DNA of 64,000 bases, taken from positions 274,440 to 338,439 of the forward strand of contig NZ_JACHXS010000001.1 of NCBI RefSeq assembly GCF_014192225.1. The letters run 5' to 3'. The position numbers and the translations under genes were made by a program. This document shows, piece by piece, positions 38,598 to 46,822 of the stretch. This DNA is from Pseudoduganella umbonata. Its GTDB lineage: Bacteria > Pseudomonadota > Gammaproteobacteria > Burkholderiales > Burkholderiaceae_D. The notes below the pieces were generated by a model. It was given only the letters and a program-made list of their open reading frames with translations. It was not told the origin of the DNA and ran no database searches. Every line of letters begins with the position of its first letter. The first letter of the stretch is position 1.

Positions 38598-38725
38598 TAG
38601 TTGATTTCTTGTCACCATTAAACGTTTTATATCGTTACTCAAAAACCCCTGATTTTTCGTCATCAGCCTGTTGATTTGCGTTGCATCGCCTGCATATCGA
38701 GCAGGTAGCGATTGACAAGGAGAAC

Positions 38726-39064
38726 ATGATGGAACCCCTGCTCAACAATGGTGGAGCCGATCAGGACGTCGGTGCATACAATCCGGGCCGCCTGCTGGAC
38801 GCGCTGGCCGAGCGGCTCAGCGCGAAGAACGACGCTGCGCTGTCGCGTGCGCTGGAAGTGGCGCCGCCGGTGCTCAGCAAGATCCGCCACGGCCGGCTGC
38901 CGGTCGGCGCGACGATCCTGCTGCGCATGCATGAAGCCAGCGGTATTCCGATTCGCGAACTGCGCGACCTGATGGGCGACCGGCGCGGCCGCATGCGCAT
39001 GAGCCCGCAGGAATTCCGGCCGAAGTCGGCGCAGCAGCCGGGCGAGCACCAGCTGGGCAGCTAA
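38726..39064 (+). CDS. Small XRE-like DNA-binding protein
   Basis: About 112 aa. AAGGAG at 38717-38722 precedes two adjacent ATGs (38726, 38729); the second has better spacing. Residues 25-85 (RLLDALAERLSAKNDAALSRALEVAPPVLSKIRHGRLPVGATILLRMHEASGIPIRELRDLMG) follow the five-helix Cro/CI pattern, with the helix-turn-helix around ALSRALEVAPPVLSKIRHG. The C-terminal tail is polar. A transcriptional role is inferred from the fold; the target is unknown. Confidence 0.72.
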   Translation: MMEPLLNNGGADQDVGAYNPGRLLDALAERLSAKNDAALSRALEVAPPVLSKIRHGRLPVGATILLRMHEASGIPIRELRDLMGDRRGRMRMSPQEFRPKSAQQPGEHQLGS

Positions 39065-39127
39065 GCGCCCGATCGGGCCGGCGGGCAAAGGCCATCCCTC
39101 CGATGGGAGGGGGCGCGGCCGGGTGCA

Positions 39128-39157
39128 TTGCCCGGCGCGCCGGTGCGCGGCTACAAT
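39128..39157 (+). promoter_or_regulatory. Sigma-70 promoter of the lysR gene, near-leaderless
   Basis: TTGCCC (39128-39133), an 18-base spacer and TACAAT (39152-39157). The predicted start point falls at or next to the ATG (39164), so the mRNA would have little or no leader. Confidence 0.6.
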
Positions 39158-39163
39158 CGGCCG

Positions 39164-40102
39164 ATGAGAACCGGCGAGCTGCGGCAGTACCATTACTTCC
39201 TGATCCTGGCGCAGGAACTGCATTTCGGCCGTGCCGCGCAGCTGTGCTTCATCACCCAGCCCGCGCTGAGCCAGCAGATCGCGCGGCTCGAGGACGCGGT
39301 GGGCGTGCGACTGTTCGTGCGCGGCCAGCGCGCCGTGGCGCTGACGCCCGCCGGCGAGATCTTCCGCGACGGCGTGCAGCAACTGTTCCGGCTGATCGAG
39401 GACACCACCCGCAGCGCGCGCGCGGCCGGCGGCTTGCACGACACGCGCCTGTCGATCGGCCTGGTCGAGTACGCGAGCGTGCCGATGCTGCCCGCCGCGC
39501 TGAAGCGGCTGCGCGCGCTGTACCCGGACATCAGGGTGACGCGCCACGAAATGGATGCCGCGGCCCAGGTCGAGGGCTTGCAGCGCGGCCGCATCGACCT
39601 GGGTATCGCCGTCATCCTCGACGATCCCGCGCTGTGGCTGCCGGCCGATGGCACGGTGCTCACCGAGCCGCTGCTGGCGGCCGGCTGGAAACTGCTGGTG
39701 CGGGACGACCATGCACTGGCGAGTACCCCCGGCGGCCAGGTCAGCCTGGAGCAATTGGCCCGGGAGCGCGTGGTGATGTTCGCGCGCGCCGTCAACCCTT
39801 CCGTCTATGACCGCGTGCTGGCCACCTGCCGCGCGGCCGGCGCGGCGCCGGATATCGTGTACGAAACCAGCCAGGTACAGACCGGCGTGCAGCTGGCGCG
39901 CGAAGGACTCGGCTGCATGCTGGCCACGTCGTTCGCGCTGCCCGAGCCGCTGCCCGGCATGGTTGCGCTGGCGGTGCCGGGGCTGGCGCCGCTGGCCATG
40001 CATGCCTTCTGGCGCAGCGGCGAAGCGCAGCCGGTCGTACTGGATTTCCTTGCGATCACGGTGGAGGAGGCGCGCCGCTGCGAAGTGCAGCGGCAGCGGT
40101 AG
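39164..40102 (+). CDS. LysR-family transcriptional regulator
   Basis: About 312 aa. The N-terminal winged helix has the classical LysR pattern (YHYFLILAQELHFGRAAQLCFITQPALSQQIARLEDAVGVRLFVR), followed by the two-lobe effector domain. Start at ATG 39164 (MRTGELRQYHYF) rather than 39128, since a good promoter overlaps the longer form. It is convergent with the YbfB-type transporter gene. It is homologous to CbbR/BenM-like regulators in general but no effector can be assigned. Confidence 0.9.
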   Translation: MRTGELRQYHYFLILAQELHFGRAAQLCFITQPALSQQIARLEDAVGVRLFVRGQRAVALTPAGEIFRDGVQQLFRLIEDTTRSARAAGGLHDTRLSIGLVEYASVPMLPAALKRLRALYPDIRVTRHEMDAAAQVEGLQRGRIDLGIAVILDDPALWLPADGTVLTEPLLAAGWKLLVRDDHALASTPGGQVSLEQLARERVVMFARAVNPSVYDRVLATCRAAGAAPDIVYETSQVQTGVQLAREGLGCMLATSFALPEPLPGMVALAVPGLAPLAMHAFWRSGEAQPVVLDFLAITVEEARRCEVQRQR

Positions 40103-40114
40103 GGCGGAACCCGC

Positions 40115-41365
40115 TCAACGCCGCCGCGCGCTGGCCCCTTCCAGCAGCAGCGCGGCGCCGAACGCCAGTGCCGAGGCGACGAACACCACGTGGTGCCGGC
40201 CGCCGCTGTGCGCGAACAGGAACGAAAAGGCATAGCCGGCCAGCGCCTGGAACAGCGCGAACATCGTTGTCGAATGACCCCAGGCGGCGTGCTGCGCGTG
40301 GCCGTCGCCCGGCAGCAGTTCGTGCAGGCGGCCGATCATCAGCGTCACCACGCCGGGCGTGAATGCGCCCAGCAGGGCGCTGGCCACCGCCAGCGCGGCG
40401 GGGTGTGCCGCGTAGGCCAGCGACAGGGCCGCCGCGCCGGACAGCACGAGACCGGCGCGCAGCGCCCGCCCGAAGCCGATCCGGTCCGCCAGCAGCCCGT
40501 ACAGCAGCGGGCCGGACAACGCGCCCACGCCATACACGATCCAGTACACCGCACCCGCCGCGGTCCCGCGTCCCAGGCCGCGCGCCACGTAATCGACGAG
40601 GAACACGGCCGCGCCCAGCAGCCCGACGGCCACCGCGGCATAGGCGGCATACAGCAGCCGCACGGCGGCCGGCATCCGTTCCCCGCCGGCCGGCGGCGCG
40701 ACAGCAACATGCGCGGGCCAGGCGCGCCACGTCAGCACAGCCAGCAGCGCCGATACCGCCGCCAGGCCAAGCCAGGTGGCGGCCAGCCCCAGGCCGAGCA
40801 GCAGCGGCACCAGCGTGCCGGAGGCCACGATGCCGGCACCGATGCCCATGAAGATGGCGCCGCTGGCCAGGCCACGGCGGGCCGGCGCCACCGTCGGCAG
40901 GATTGTCTGCGCGACCAGCACCATCACCACGGCGCCGGCAAAGCCGGACAGCAGCCGCCAGCCGAAATACCACGCCAGCGAGACGGGAAACGCGCACGCG
41001 GCAAAGGACAGCGCGGCCAGCGCCATCATCCACCGCAGCATCGTGCGATTGGAAAAACGCGCGCCGAGGCGCCGGCCCGACAGCGCGCCCGCGAAATAAC
41101 CGGCGAAATTGGCGGCGCCCAGGTAGACGACGTCGCTGGCGCCGAACCAGCGGGCCTCGATCAGCGGCGGGATCAACGGGGTGTAGGCGAACCGCGCCAG
41201 GCCGATCGCCACGAGGCTGGCGGCCAGGCCGGCAAAGATCGCCACCGCAGCCGGCAGCGCTTTCTCGCTGGCGGGCGCGGCGGCCGATGAGGTGGATGCG
41301 GATGATGCAGATGCAGATGATGCAGATGATGCAGATGATGCAGATGCGGATGAGCGGATGGTCAT
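40115..41365 (-). CDS. YbfB/YjiJ-family MFS transporter
   Basis: Twelve-helix major facilitator, 416 aa. Family marks: LVAIGLARFAYTPLIPPLI in TM1, GYFAGALSGRRLGARF, and GRLHELLPGDGHAQHAAWGHSTTMFALFQALAGY in the second half. The N-terminal 30 residues are a Ser/Ala low-complexity stretch encoded by a trinucleotide-like repeat. Start at 41365 (MTIRSSAS) follows AAAGGAG. The substrate of YbfB-like proteins is not established. It is convergent with the LysR gene, 12 bases apart. Confidence 0.86.
   Translation of the reverse strand: MTIRSSASASSASSASSASASSASTSSAAAPASEKALPAAVAIFAGLAASLVAIGLARFAYTPLIPPLIEARWFGASDVVYLGAANFAGYFAGALSGRRLGARFSNRTMLRWMMALAALSFAACAFPVSLAWYFGWRLLSGFAGAVVMVLVAQTILPTVAPARRGLASGAIFMGIGAGIVASGTLVPLLLGLGLAATWLGLAAVSALLAVLTWRAWPAHVAVAPPAGGERMPAAVRLLYAAYAAVAVGLLGAAVFLVDYVARGLGRGTAAGAVYWIVYGVGALSGPLLYGLLADRIGFGRALRAGLVLSGAAALSLAYAAHPAALAVASALLGAFTPGVVTLMIGRLHELLPGDGHAQHAAWGHSTTMFALFQALAGYAFSFLFAHSGGRHHVVFVASALAFGAALLLEGASARRR
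41293..41352 (-). repeat. GATGATGCA-type microsatellite in the MFS 5' coding region
   Basis: About 60 bases of reiterated GATGCA/GATGATGCA units encoding (Ser-Ala)n near the start of the transporter. The units are multiples of three, so slippage would lengthen or shorten the cytoplasmic tail without a frameshift. Confidence 0.85.
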
Positions 41366-41470
41366 GGCGACTCCTTTCGTTGTCACCATGGTAGGGATGC
41401 CGAGGCGGGATTACCAATCGGAACGGCACGGCCGACCGATAAGCCCGCACTTATCGGCCTCCGCACCCGA

Positions 41471-44446
41471 TCACGGCGCCCGGTAGAACTCGATCTCCAC
41501 GATCGACAGCACGCCTTTCGGGGTCTGGTTCGCGCCGGTATCGGCGATCGCCTGGTTGGCCACCTCGGTCAGCCTGATCGCGTTTGATTCGTCGGCCACG
41601 CCGTTCAGCTCGACGCGCACGGTGCCGCCATGGCGCGGTGCCAGCGGCAGGGTCACGTAGCCCAGGCTCTCCGGCGTCATGCCTTCGTAGACCGGCACAT
41701 CGTCGACGAACACCCGCAACGGGTAGCTGCGCTCGCGCCAGCCGGACAGCTTCAGCGCGATCTCGCTCAGCGTGGCCGGCTGCGCCAGGCGATACGTGAT
41801 GGCGCCCCGGCCCGGCGTGCTGGACCACCTGGTCGTTTCGTCGTCGTCGTAGGTCAGCGCGGCATCGGCTCCATTGCTGGCCGCGTCGGCCGCGGCGACC
41901 GGCACCGCCACCCGCGAGATCCGGAACGCAGGCGTGGCCGGCGTCGGGCCGCGCGCCAGGTGCAGCGGCAGGCCATCGGCGGGGAAGCGCATGGCCAGGC
42001 CACCTTCGACCCCGAACGGCTGCGTGTCCAGCGCCAGCGTGGCCGGTGCCAATCCGGCGGCGCTGGCACGCAGCACCACGCGTCCGGCCTGGGTCGTGCT
42101 GCGCACCAGCACACGGTTGACGCCGCCCTCGACGGGCAGCGCGCGCGCCAGCACATGGTTGCCCGGACCTTGCGCGATGCCGCCGCGCCATTCGGCGGGG
42201 CCCTGCAGGTCGAAGTCGACCGTATCCAGCGCGACCGGATTGCGGCGCCCCTGCGCATCCACCACCTCCACCTGCACCAGCGCCAGGTCGGCACCGTCGG
42301 CGCGCATGCCGCCGGGCGCCGTCAGCGCGGTCAGCTTCAGCGCGGCCGGTGCGCCGGCCGTCGCCAGCACCGTTTCGCAGATCCTGTTGCCGGCGGCGTC
42401 CAGCCCGACCGCCTTCAGCTCGCCCGGTTGCCAGGCCACGCCGTCGAACGTGAACAGGAAACGCTCGCTCTGCACAGGATCGGGCAGGCGCGTGCCGTTC
42501 AGGTAAAGCGCCACCTTGTCGGCGCTCGAGATCACCGTCACCGGCTTCACGGTGCCGGGCGCGTAGTTCCAGTGGCCGACGATGTGGGCGCGCGGCTTTT
42601 CGACGTCCACCCAGCCGTCCCACATCACCTGGTGCGCGTAGAAGCCATCCTTCGGGATCCGCATCGCGTCGACTTCGCCGCTGCGCCGGTAGTTCTCGGC
42701 GCCGCGATGGTGCGTGTTCGAATCGGAAAACACGATGTTGACGCCGCCCGACGATACGCGGGTGCCGGTGCCCGGCCGCTCGCGCCAGTAGTCATGCCAG
42801 CGCTTCACGTTCTCGATCGCGTGCGTGTCCATGTTGCGGTTGTAGGTGGGCGCGGGCTGGCCCTTGTGCGCCGGCCCGTCGCCATCCTTGTGGAACGGCG
42901 GCGTGAGTTCGTCCCAGAACTTGCGGGCGCCCTCGTCGCGCGAATATTCCATCGCCCACATGGGGATGCGCGCACTCTTGTTGATGTACAGCATTTCGCC
43001 GCCATATTCGGCGATGCCCTGCAGTTCGGCCGACAGCATTTCGCGGCTGCCCGATGCGCGGCCGCCGTACGGGTCATACCGGTCGCGCAGCGCCTTCATC
43101 TCGCGCATGTGTTCGGCGCTCACGCCGCGGTTGCCGCTCTCGTAGAAAACGATGCTGGGGCTGTTGCGGTTGTAGACGATCGCGTCCTTCATGACCTCGA
43201 TGCGCTGCTCCCAGCGTCGGTCCGTCACGTCCTTCTCGGCATCGCCGGCCGGCATCGCCTGCATCAGGCCGAGCCGGTCGAGCGATTCCGTGTCCTGGCG
43301 CCACGGCGTGATGTGCATCCACCGGATCAGGTTCGCATTGCTGGCCAGCGCCAGGCCGTTGCTGTAGTCGCTGAGCCAGGCCGGCACCGACATGCCGACG
43401 GCCGGCCACTCGTTCGACGTGCGCTGCGCATAGCCCTTCATCTGGATCGCGCGATCGTTCAGCTTCACCACGCCGTCCCGGAACTCGGTCTTGCGGAAAC
43501 CAGTGCGCGTGACCACGGTGTCGACCGGCTTGCCGTCCACCTTCAGCGTGGTTTCCACGTCGTACAGGTAGCCGTAGCCCCAGCTCCAGAAATGCAGGCC
43601 CTCGACGGGCGCATGCGCGCTGACGACCGCCGTGGCGCCCGGCGCGAGGGTTCGAGGTGATGTCGTGAGTTGCGCCACCTGCCTGCCGTCACGGTCGCGC
43701 AGCCGTACTTCGTACGTGAACGTGCGCGGCCTGCCATGGTCGTTCTTCACTTCCGACTCGGCCCACACGGTGGCGCGGCGCCCGGGAATGTCGAAATCGC
43801 GCGCGTACACGTACACACCGGTCGTGCCCAGCGACGAGTAGAGCGGCAGGGTCTGGTGCAGCCGGTCCGTCACGTGCAGCTTCACATTCTTCGGCAGGCC
43901 GCCGTAGTTGGCGTTGAAGTTGCGGTCGGCCCACTGGTAGCGCTGGCCGGTGGCCGCTTCCCGGTAGTCCCAGCTGTTGTCGGTGCGGACCGCCACCACG
44001 TTACGGCCCGGTACCAGCACACCGGTGATGTCGAAGCCGAACGCCGTGACGCCGTTCTCGTGCAGGCCGACGCGCCGGCCGTTGACGTACACCTCGGCCG
44101 CCTGCCGCGCGCCTTCGAATTCGAGGAAGACCTTGCGGCCCCGCGCCGCGGCCGGCAGCGTGAAGTGCTTGCGGTACCAGGCGATGCCGGTCGAGTGATC
44201 GACGATGTCCTTGCCGAACGCGTCGTCCTCGTTCCAGGCGCGCGGCAGGGTGACGCGCTTCCAGCCGGCGTCGTCGAATGCCGGCTGGGCCGCGCCGGCC
44301 GGATCGGCCACGGCCAGCTTCCAGCCGGGGTTGAAGTTGTAGACAACGCGCGCGGCAGGTTCGGCATAAGCGGGCAGGACCTGGCTGGCGGCTGCGCAGG
44401 CGAGCAGGGCGGCGCCGAGGTGCCGGTTCAGGAAAAGTATTGTCAT
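41471..44446 (-). CDS. Secreted GH2 glycosidase (beta-galactosidase-like) with discoidin-type C-terminus
   Basis: GH2 enzyme of 991 aa with a signal peptide (ending LPAYAEP). Order: GH2 sugar-binding jelly roll (residues 40-210), immunoglobulin-like domain, TIM barrel, a DUF4982-type region, and a C-terminal F5/8-type carbohydrate-binding module (TYDDDETTRWSSTPGRGAITY). The likely acid/base lies in IVFYESGNRGVS and the nucleophile in MWAMEYSRDEG. This ESGN variant replaces the usual GNE and is familiar from GH2 enzymes of polysaccharide loci. A beta-galactosidase or related exo-glycosidase is likely. The start overlaps the upstream esterase gene by 4 bases (ATGA). Confidence 0.88.
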   Translation of the reverse strand: MTILFLNRHLGAALLACAAASQVLPAYAEPAARVVYNFNPGWKLAVADPAGAAQPAFDDAGWKRVTLPRAWNEDDAFGKDIVDHSTGIAWYRKHFTLPAAARGRKVFLEFEGARQAAEVYVNGRRVGLHENGVTAFGFDITGVLVPGRNVVAVRTDNSWDYREAATGQRYQWADRNFNANYGGLPKNVKLHVTDRLHQTLPLYSSLGTTGVYVYARDFDIPGRRATVWAESEVKNDHGRPRTFTYEVRLRDRDGRQVAQLTTSPRTLAPGATAVVSAHAPVEGLHFWSWGYGYLYDVETTLKVDGKPVDTVVTRTGFRKTEFRDGVVKLNDRAIQMKGYAQRTSNEWPAVGMSVPAWLSDYSNGLALASNANLIRWMHITPWRQDTESLDRLGLMQAMPAGDAEKDVTDRRWEQRIEVMKDAIVYNRNSPSIVFYESGNRGVSAEHMREMKALRDRYDPYGGRASGSREMLSAELQGIAEYGGEMLYINKSARIPMWAMEYSRDEGARKFWDELTPPFHKDGDGPAHKGQPAPTYNRNMDTHAIENVKRWHDYWRERPGTGTRVSSGGVNIVFSDSNTHHRGAENYRRSGEVDAMRIPKDGFYAHQVMWDGWVDVEKPRAHIVGHWNYAPGTVKPVTVISSADKVALYLNGTRLPDPVQSERFLFTFDGVAWQPGELKAVGLDAAGNRICETVLATAGAPAALKLTALTAPGGMRADGADLALVQVEVVDAQGRRNPVALDTVDFDLQGPAEWRGGIAQGPGNHVLARALPVEGGVNRVLVRSTTQAGRVVLRASAAGLAPATLALDTQPFGVEGGLAMRFPADGLPLHLARGPTPATPAFRISRVAVPVAAADAASNGADAALTYDDDETTRWSSTPGRGAITYRLAQPATLSEIALKLSGWRERSYPLRVFVDDVPVYEGMTPESLGYVTLPLAPRHGGTVRVELNGVADESNAIRLTEVANQAIADTGANQTPKGVLSIVEIEFYRAP

Positions 44447-45942
44447 TGCGCTGCGCCGGTATGGAACGGCACGGCCGGCAGCCCGGCGCCGTTCACCAGG
44501 TTCGGTTGTGCCGCTTCATCCCACGCGAAGCGCACGGTCACCGGGTGGGGTACCCGCACGCTGGCCACCGCCACGCGGCCCGCCTCGATGTCGGCCTTCG
44601 CGGGATGCCAGCGCCCGTCGGCGCCGGCCACCTGGAACCATGACAGCGGCTTGCGGTCGCTGGCGAACAGCCCTTCGCCATGGTCGAACGACAGCAGCGC
44701 CCGGCCATTTTCCACCCGCATTGCGCGGAACCGCGGGCCGCGGGCTTCGATATCCTTGCGGCCATAGGTGTCCGCCAGCGCCAGGTTGGCCAGGCGCAGG
44801 CCGACGGTGCGCTTGTCGCGGGGATGGATGTCGGCCAAGTCGTCGGCCAGGTCGGTCGTCACGACCATGCCGGTGCTGGGAATGGCCAGCGCCGCGGCCT
44901 GGGCCTGCCGCAGCCGTGCCGCCGCCTCCGAGTCGGCCACTTTCGACGGCCGCACCACGTGGTACAGGTGCGGCGCGATCTGCACATAGTAGAAAGGGAG
45001 GGGGCCGGATAATGTACGAGGTGAGGAGCCAGGTGAGGAGCGCGGCTGGCCGCCGCCGAACGCGCCGCGCCAGGCGTCGACCAGCCGCGCCATCTTGGCG
45101 GTGTAGGCAGCGCCGTCGCCATCGTCGATCAGGTTCGATTCGCCCTGGTACCACAGCATGCCTTTCAGGCCGAACGGCGCCAGCCCGGCGATCATGCCGT
45201 TGTACAGCACGGAATGATCCGGACCGGGATCCGTCCCCGCCGCCGCCGCGGCAGGCGTCCACAGTTCGATCCGCGTGCCGCCGTAGCTGGAATCGATCAG
45301 TCCCACCGGCACGCCGAGCTCGCGGTGCAGGCGGCGCCCGAAGAAATAGGCGGCCGCGGAAAACGCCGTGCGTTCCACCGATTCCGGGCTGCAGCGCACC
45401 CATTCCCCGGCCACGTCGTCCAGCGGCGCGGGCGCGCGCTTGCGGGCCACCTTGAACAGCCGCACGTCCGGCGCGTCCGCCGCGTCGATCTCGGCGCGGT
45501 AGTCGAACGTGGGCCGCTCCCCCTTGCGTTCGCCGAGCGGCTTCTGCATGTTCGACTGGCCGGACGCGAGCCACACGTCGCCGAGCAGCACGTCGCGCAC
45601 GACGGTCTCGCTGTCCGCGCCGCGTATCCGCAGTTCGCCGGCGCGCCGTTCGGCGCCCAGGTCGAGGTCGACGCGCCAGCGGCCGTCGCCGTCCGCGCGC
45701 GTGGTGGCGGCCGTTGCGCCGAAGCGCACCGACACCGTTTCGCCGGCATCGGCCCAGCCCCACACCGGCGTGGCGGCCGACCGCTGCAGTACCATGCGGT
45801 CCGAGATGACGGCCGGCAGGCGCACCGCGGCGCCGGCGGAACCGCAGGCGATGGCCAGCAGCAGGGCGGCAACGGGGACTGGGGCGCGCTGGTTCAATAT
45901 GCTCGGCAGGCGCGGCATGGATGGCTCGGGTGGCAGGGGCAT
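44443..45942 (-). CDS. Sialate O-acetylesterase-type carbohydrate esterase
   Basis: Secreted SGNH-like esterase, 499 aa, removing O-acetyl groups from glycans. Signal peptide, then an Ig-like N-terminal domain, then LASGQSNMQKPL with the catalytic Ser130, the SYGGTRIELW and GMLWYQGESN blocks, and DLADDLADIHPRDKR carrying the Asp/His. Start 45942 follows AAGGAAG. Within the middle there is a short 12-base direct duplication (about 45020-45045) that inserts a Ser/Pro-rich loop (GGQPRSSPGSSPRTLSG) not expected in the family. It is coupled to the GH2 gene downstream, and a GntR regulator is divergent. Confidence 0.88.
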   Translation of the reverse strand: MPLPPEPSMPRLPSILNQRAPVPVAALLLAIACGSAGAAVRLPAVISDRMVLQRSAATPVWGWADAGETVSVRFGATAATTRADGDGRWRVDLDLGAERRAGELRIRGADSETVVRDVLLGDVWLASGQSNMQKPLGERKGERPTFDYRAEIDAADAPDVRLFKVARKRAPAPLDDVAGEWVRCSPESVERTAFSAAAYFFGRRLHRELGVPVGLIDSSYGGTRIELWTPAAAAAGTDPGPDHSVLYNGMIAGLAPFGLKGMLWYQGESNLIDDGDGAAYTAKMARLVDAWRGAFGGGQPRSSPGSSPRTLSGPLPFYYVQIAPHLYHVVRPSKVADSEAAARLRQAQAAALAIPSTGMVVTTDLADDLADIHPRDKRTVGLRLANLALADTYGRKDIEARGPRFRAMRVENGRALLSFDHGEGLFASDRKPLSWFQVAGADGRWHPAKADIEAGRVAVASVRVPHPVTVRFAWDEAAQPNLVNGAGLPAVPFHTGAAQ

Positions 45943-46102
45943 GCGGGAACTTCCTTCACGTGATGCCGGGGATTATCCGCGGCCGGGGCGCACTGTCCAG
46001 CGCGCGGCGGCGCCCGCCGGCAATCGCTCACGAAGTTGATTCCGGGTCCGGAAGGCCGATGCGGCCGTGCCGCGCCCGGTACAATCGCGGCGGGGCACCA
46101 TC

Positions 46103-46819
46103 ATGACGACAACAATGAGCGAACACACTTTACCTGGCAGCTTCCGGCTCGACCGGTCGCGCAGCGCCGCCGCGCAGGTCTATGAGCACCTGCGCGAACT
46201 GATCGTCACGCTGGCGCTGCCGCCCGGCGCCGTCCTGTCGCGCAACGACCTGGCCGGGTATTTCGACGTGTCGGTGACGCCGGTGCGCGATGCGCTGGCG
46301 CGGCTGGACGAAGAAAAGCTCGTCGAAGTCTTCCCCCAGCACGCCACCCGCGTGCGCGCGGTCGACCTGTCGTCGGCGCGCGAAGCGCATTTCCTGCGCC
46401 TGTCGGTGGAGCTCGAACTGGTGCATGGCCTGGCCGTGCGGTGCGATGCGGCGCTGGCGGCCCGGCTGCTCGCACTCGTCGACCGGCAGCGCACCTGCCT
46501 GGAGCGGGACGATCTCGCCAGCTTCACCGCGCTGGACATGGAATTCCACCGCACGATGTACGACGCCGCACTGCTGACGGGCCTGTGGCACCGGCTGCGC
46601 GACGGCAGCGGCAACCTTGACCGCCTGCGCCGGCTGCACCTGCCGCTGAACGGCAAGGCCCAATCGATCCTCGAACAGCATGCCGAGATCGCCCGCGCGA
46701 TCGGCGACGGCGACCCCGCGCGGGCGCAGTCGTGGGTGCGGGCGCACCTGTCCGGCACGCTGTCGGAACTCGATGCGCTGCGCGAGCGGTACCCCGATTT
46801 CGTGCTGCCGGTGCCTTGA
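46103..46819 (+). CDS. GntR-family (FadR subgroup) transcriptional regulator
   Basis: About 238 aa: N-terminal winged helix (AAQVYEHLRELIVTLALPPGAVLSRNDLAGYFDVSVTPVRDALARL) and an all-helical FCD ligand domain containing the metal-ligand pattern (DMEFHRTMYDAA, and a later HAEIARAIGDGD). ATG 46103 is chosen over 46067 because TACAAT (46080-46085) lies between them. It is divergent from the esterase/GH2 operon, which it probably controls in response to a sugar acid or similar ligand (inference from the FCD family). Confidence 0.9.
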   Translation: MTTTMSEHTLPGSFRLDRSRSAAAQVYEHLRELIVTLALPPGAVLSRNDLAGYFDVSVTPVRDALARLDEEKLVEVFPQHATRVRAVDLSSAREAHFLRLSVELELVHGLAVRCDAALAARLLALVDRQRTCLERDDLASFTALDMEFHRTMYDAALLTGLWHRLRDGSGNLDRLRRLHLPLNGKAQSILEQHAEIARAIGDGDPARAQSWVRAHLSGTLSELDALRERYPDFVLPVP

Positions 46820-46822
46820 CGG

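Noticed and set aside
41293-41352. GATGCA repeats as CRISPR or phase-variation switch
   Set aside because: Units of 6-9 bases are in frame within a coding region, so no CRISPR and no frameshift switching.
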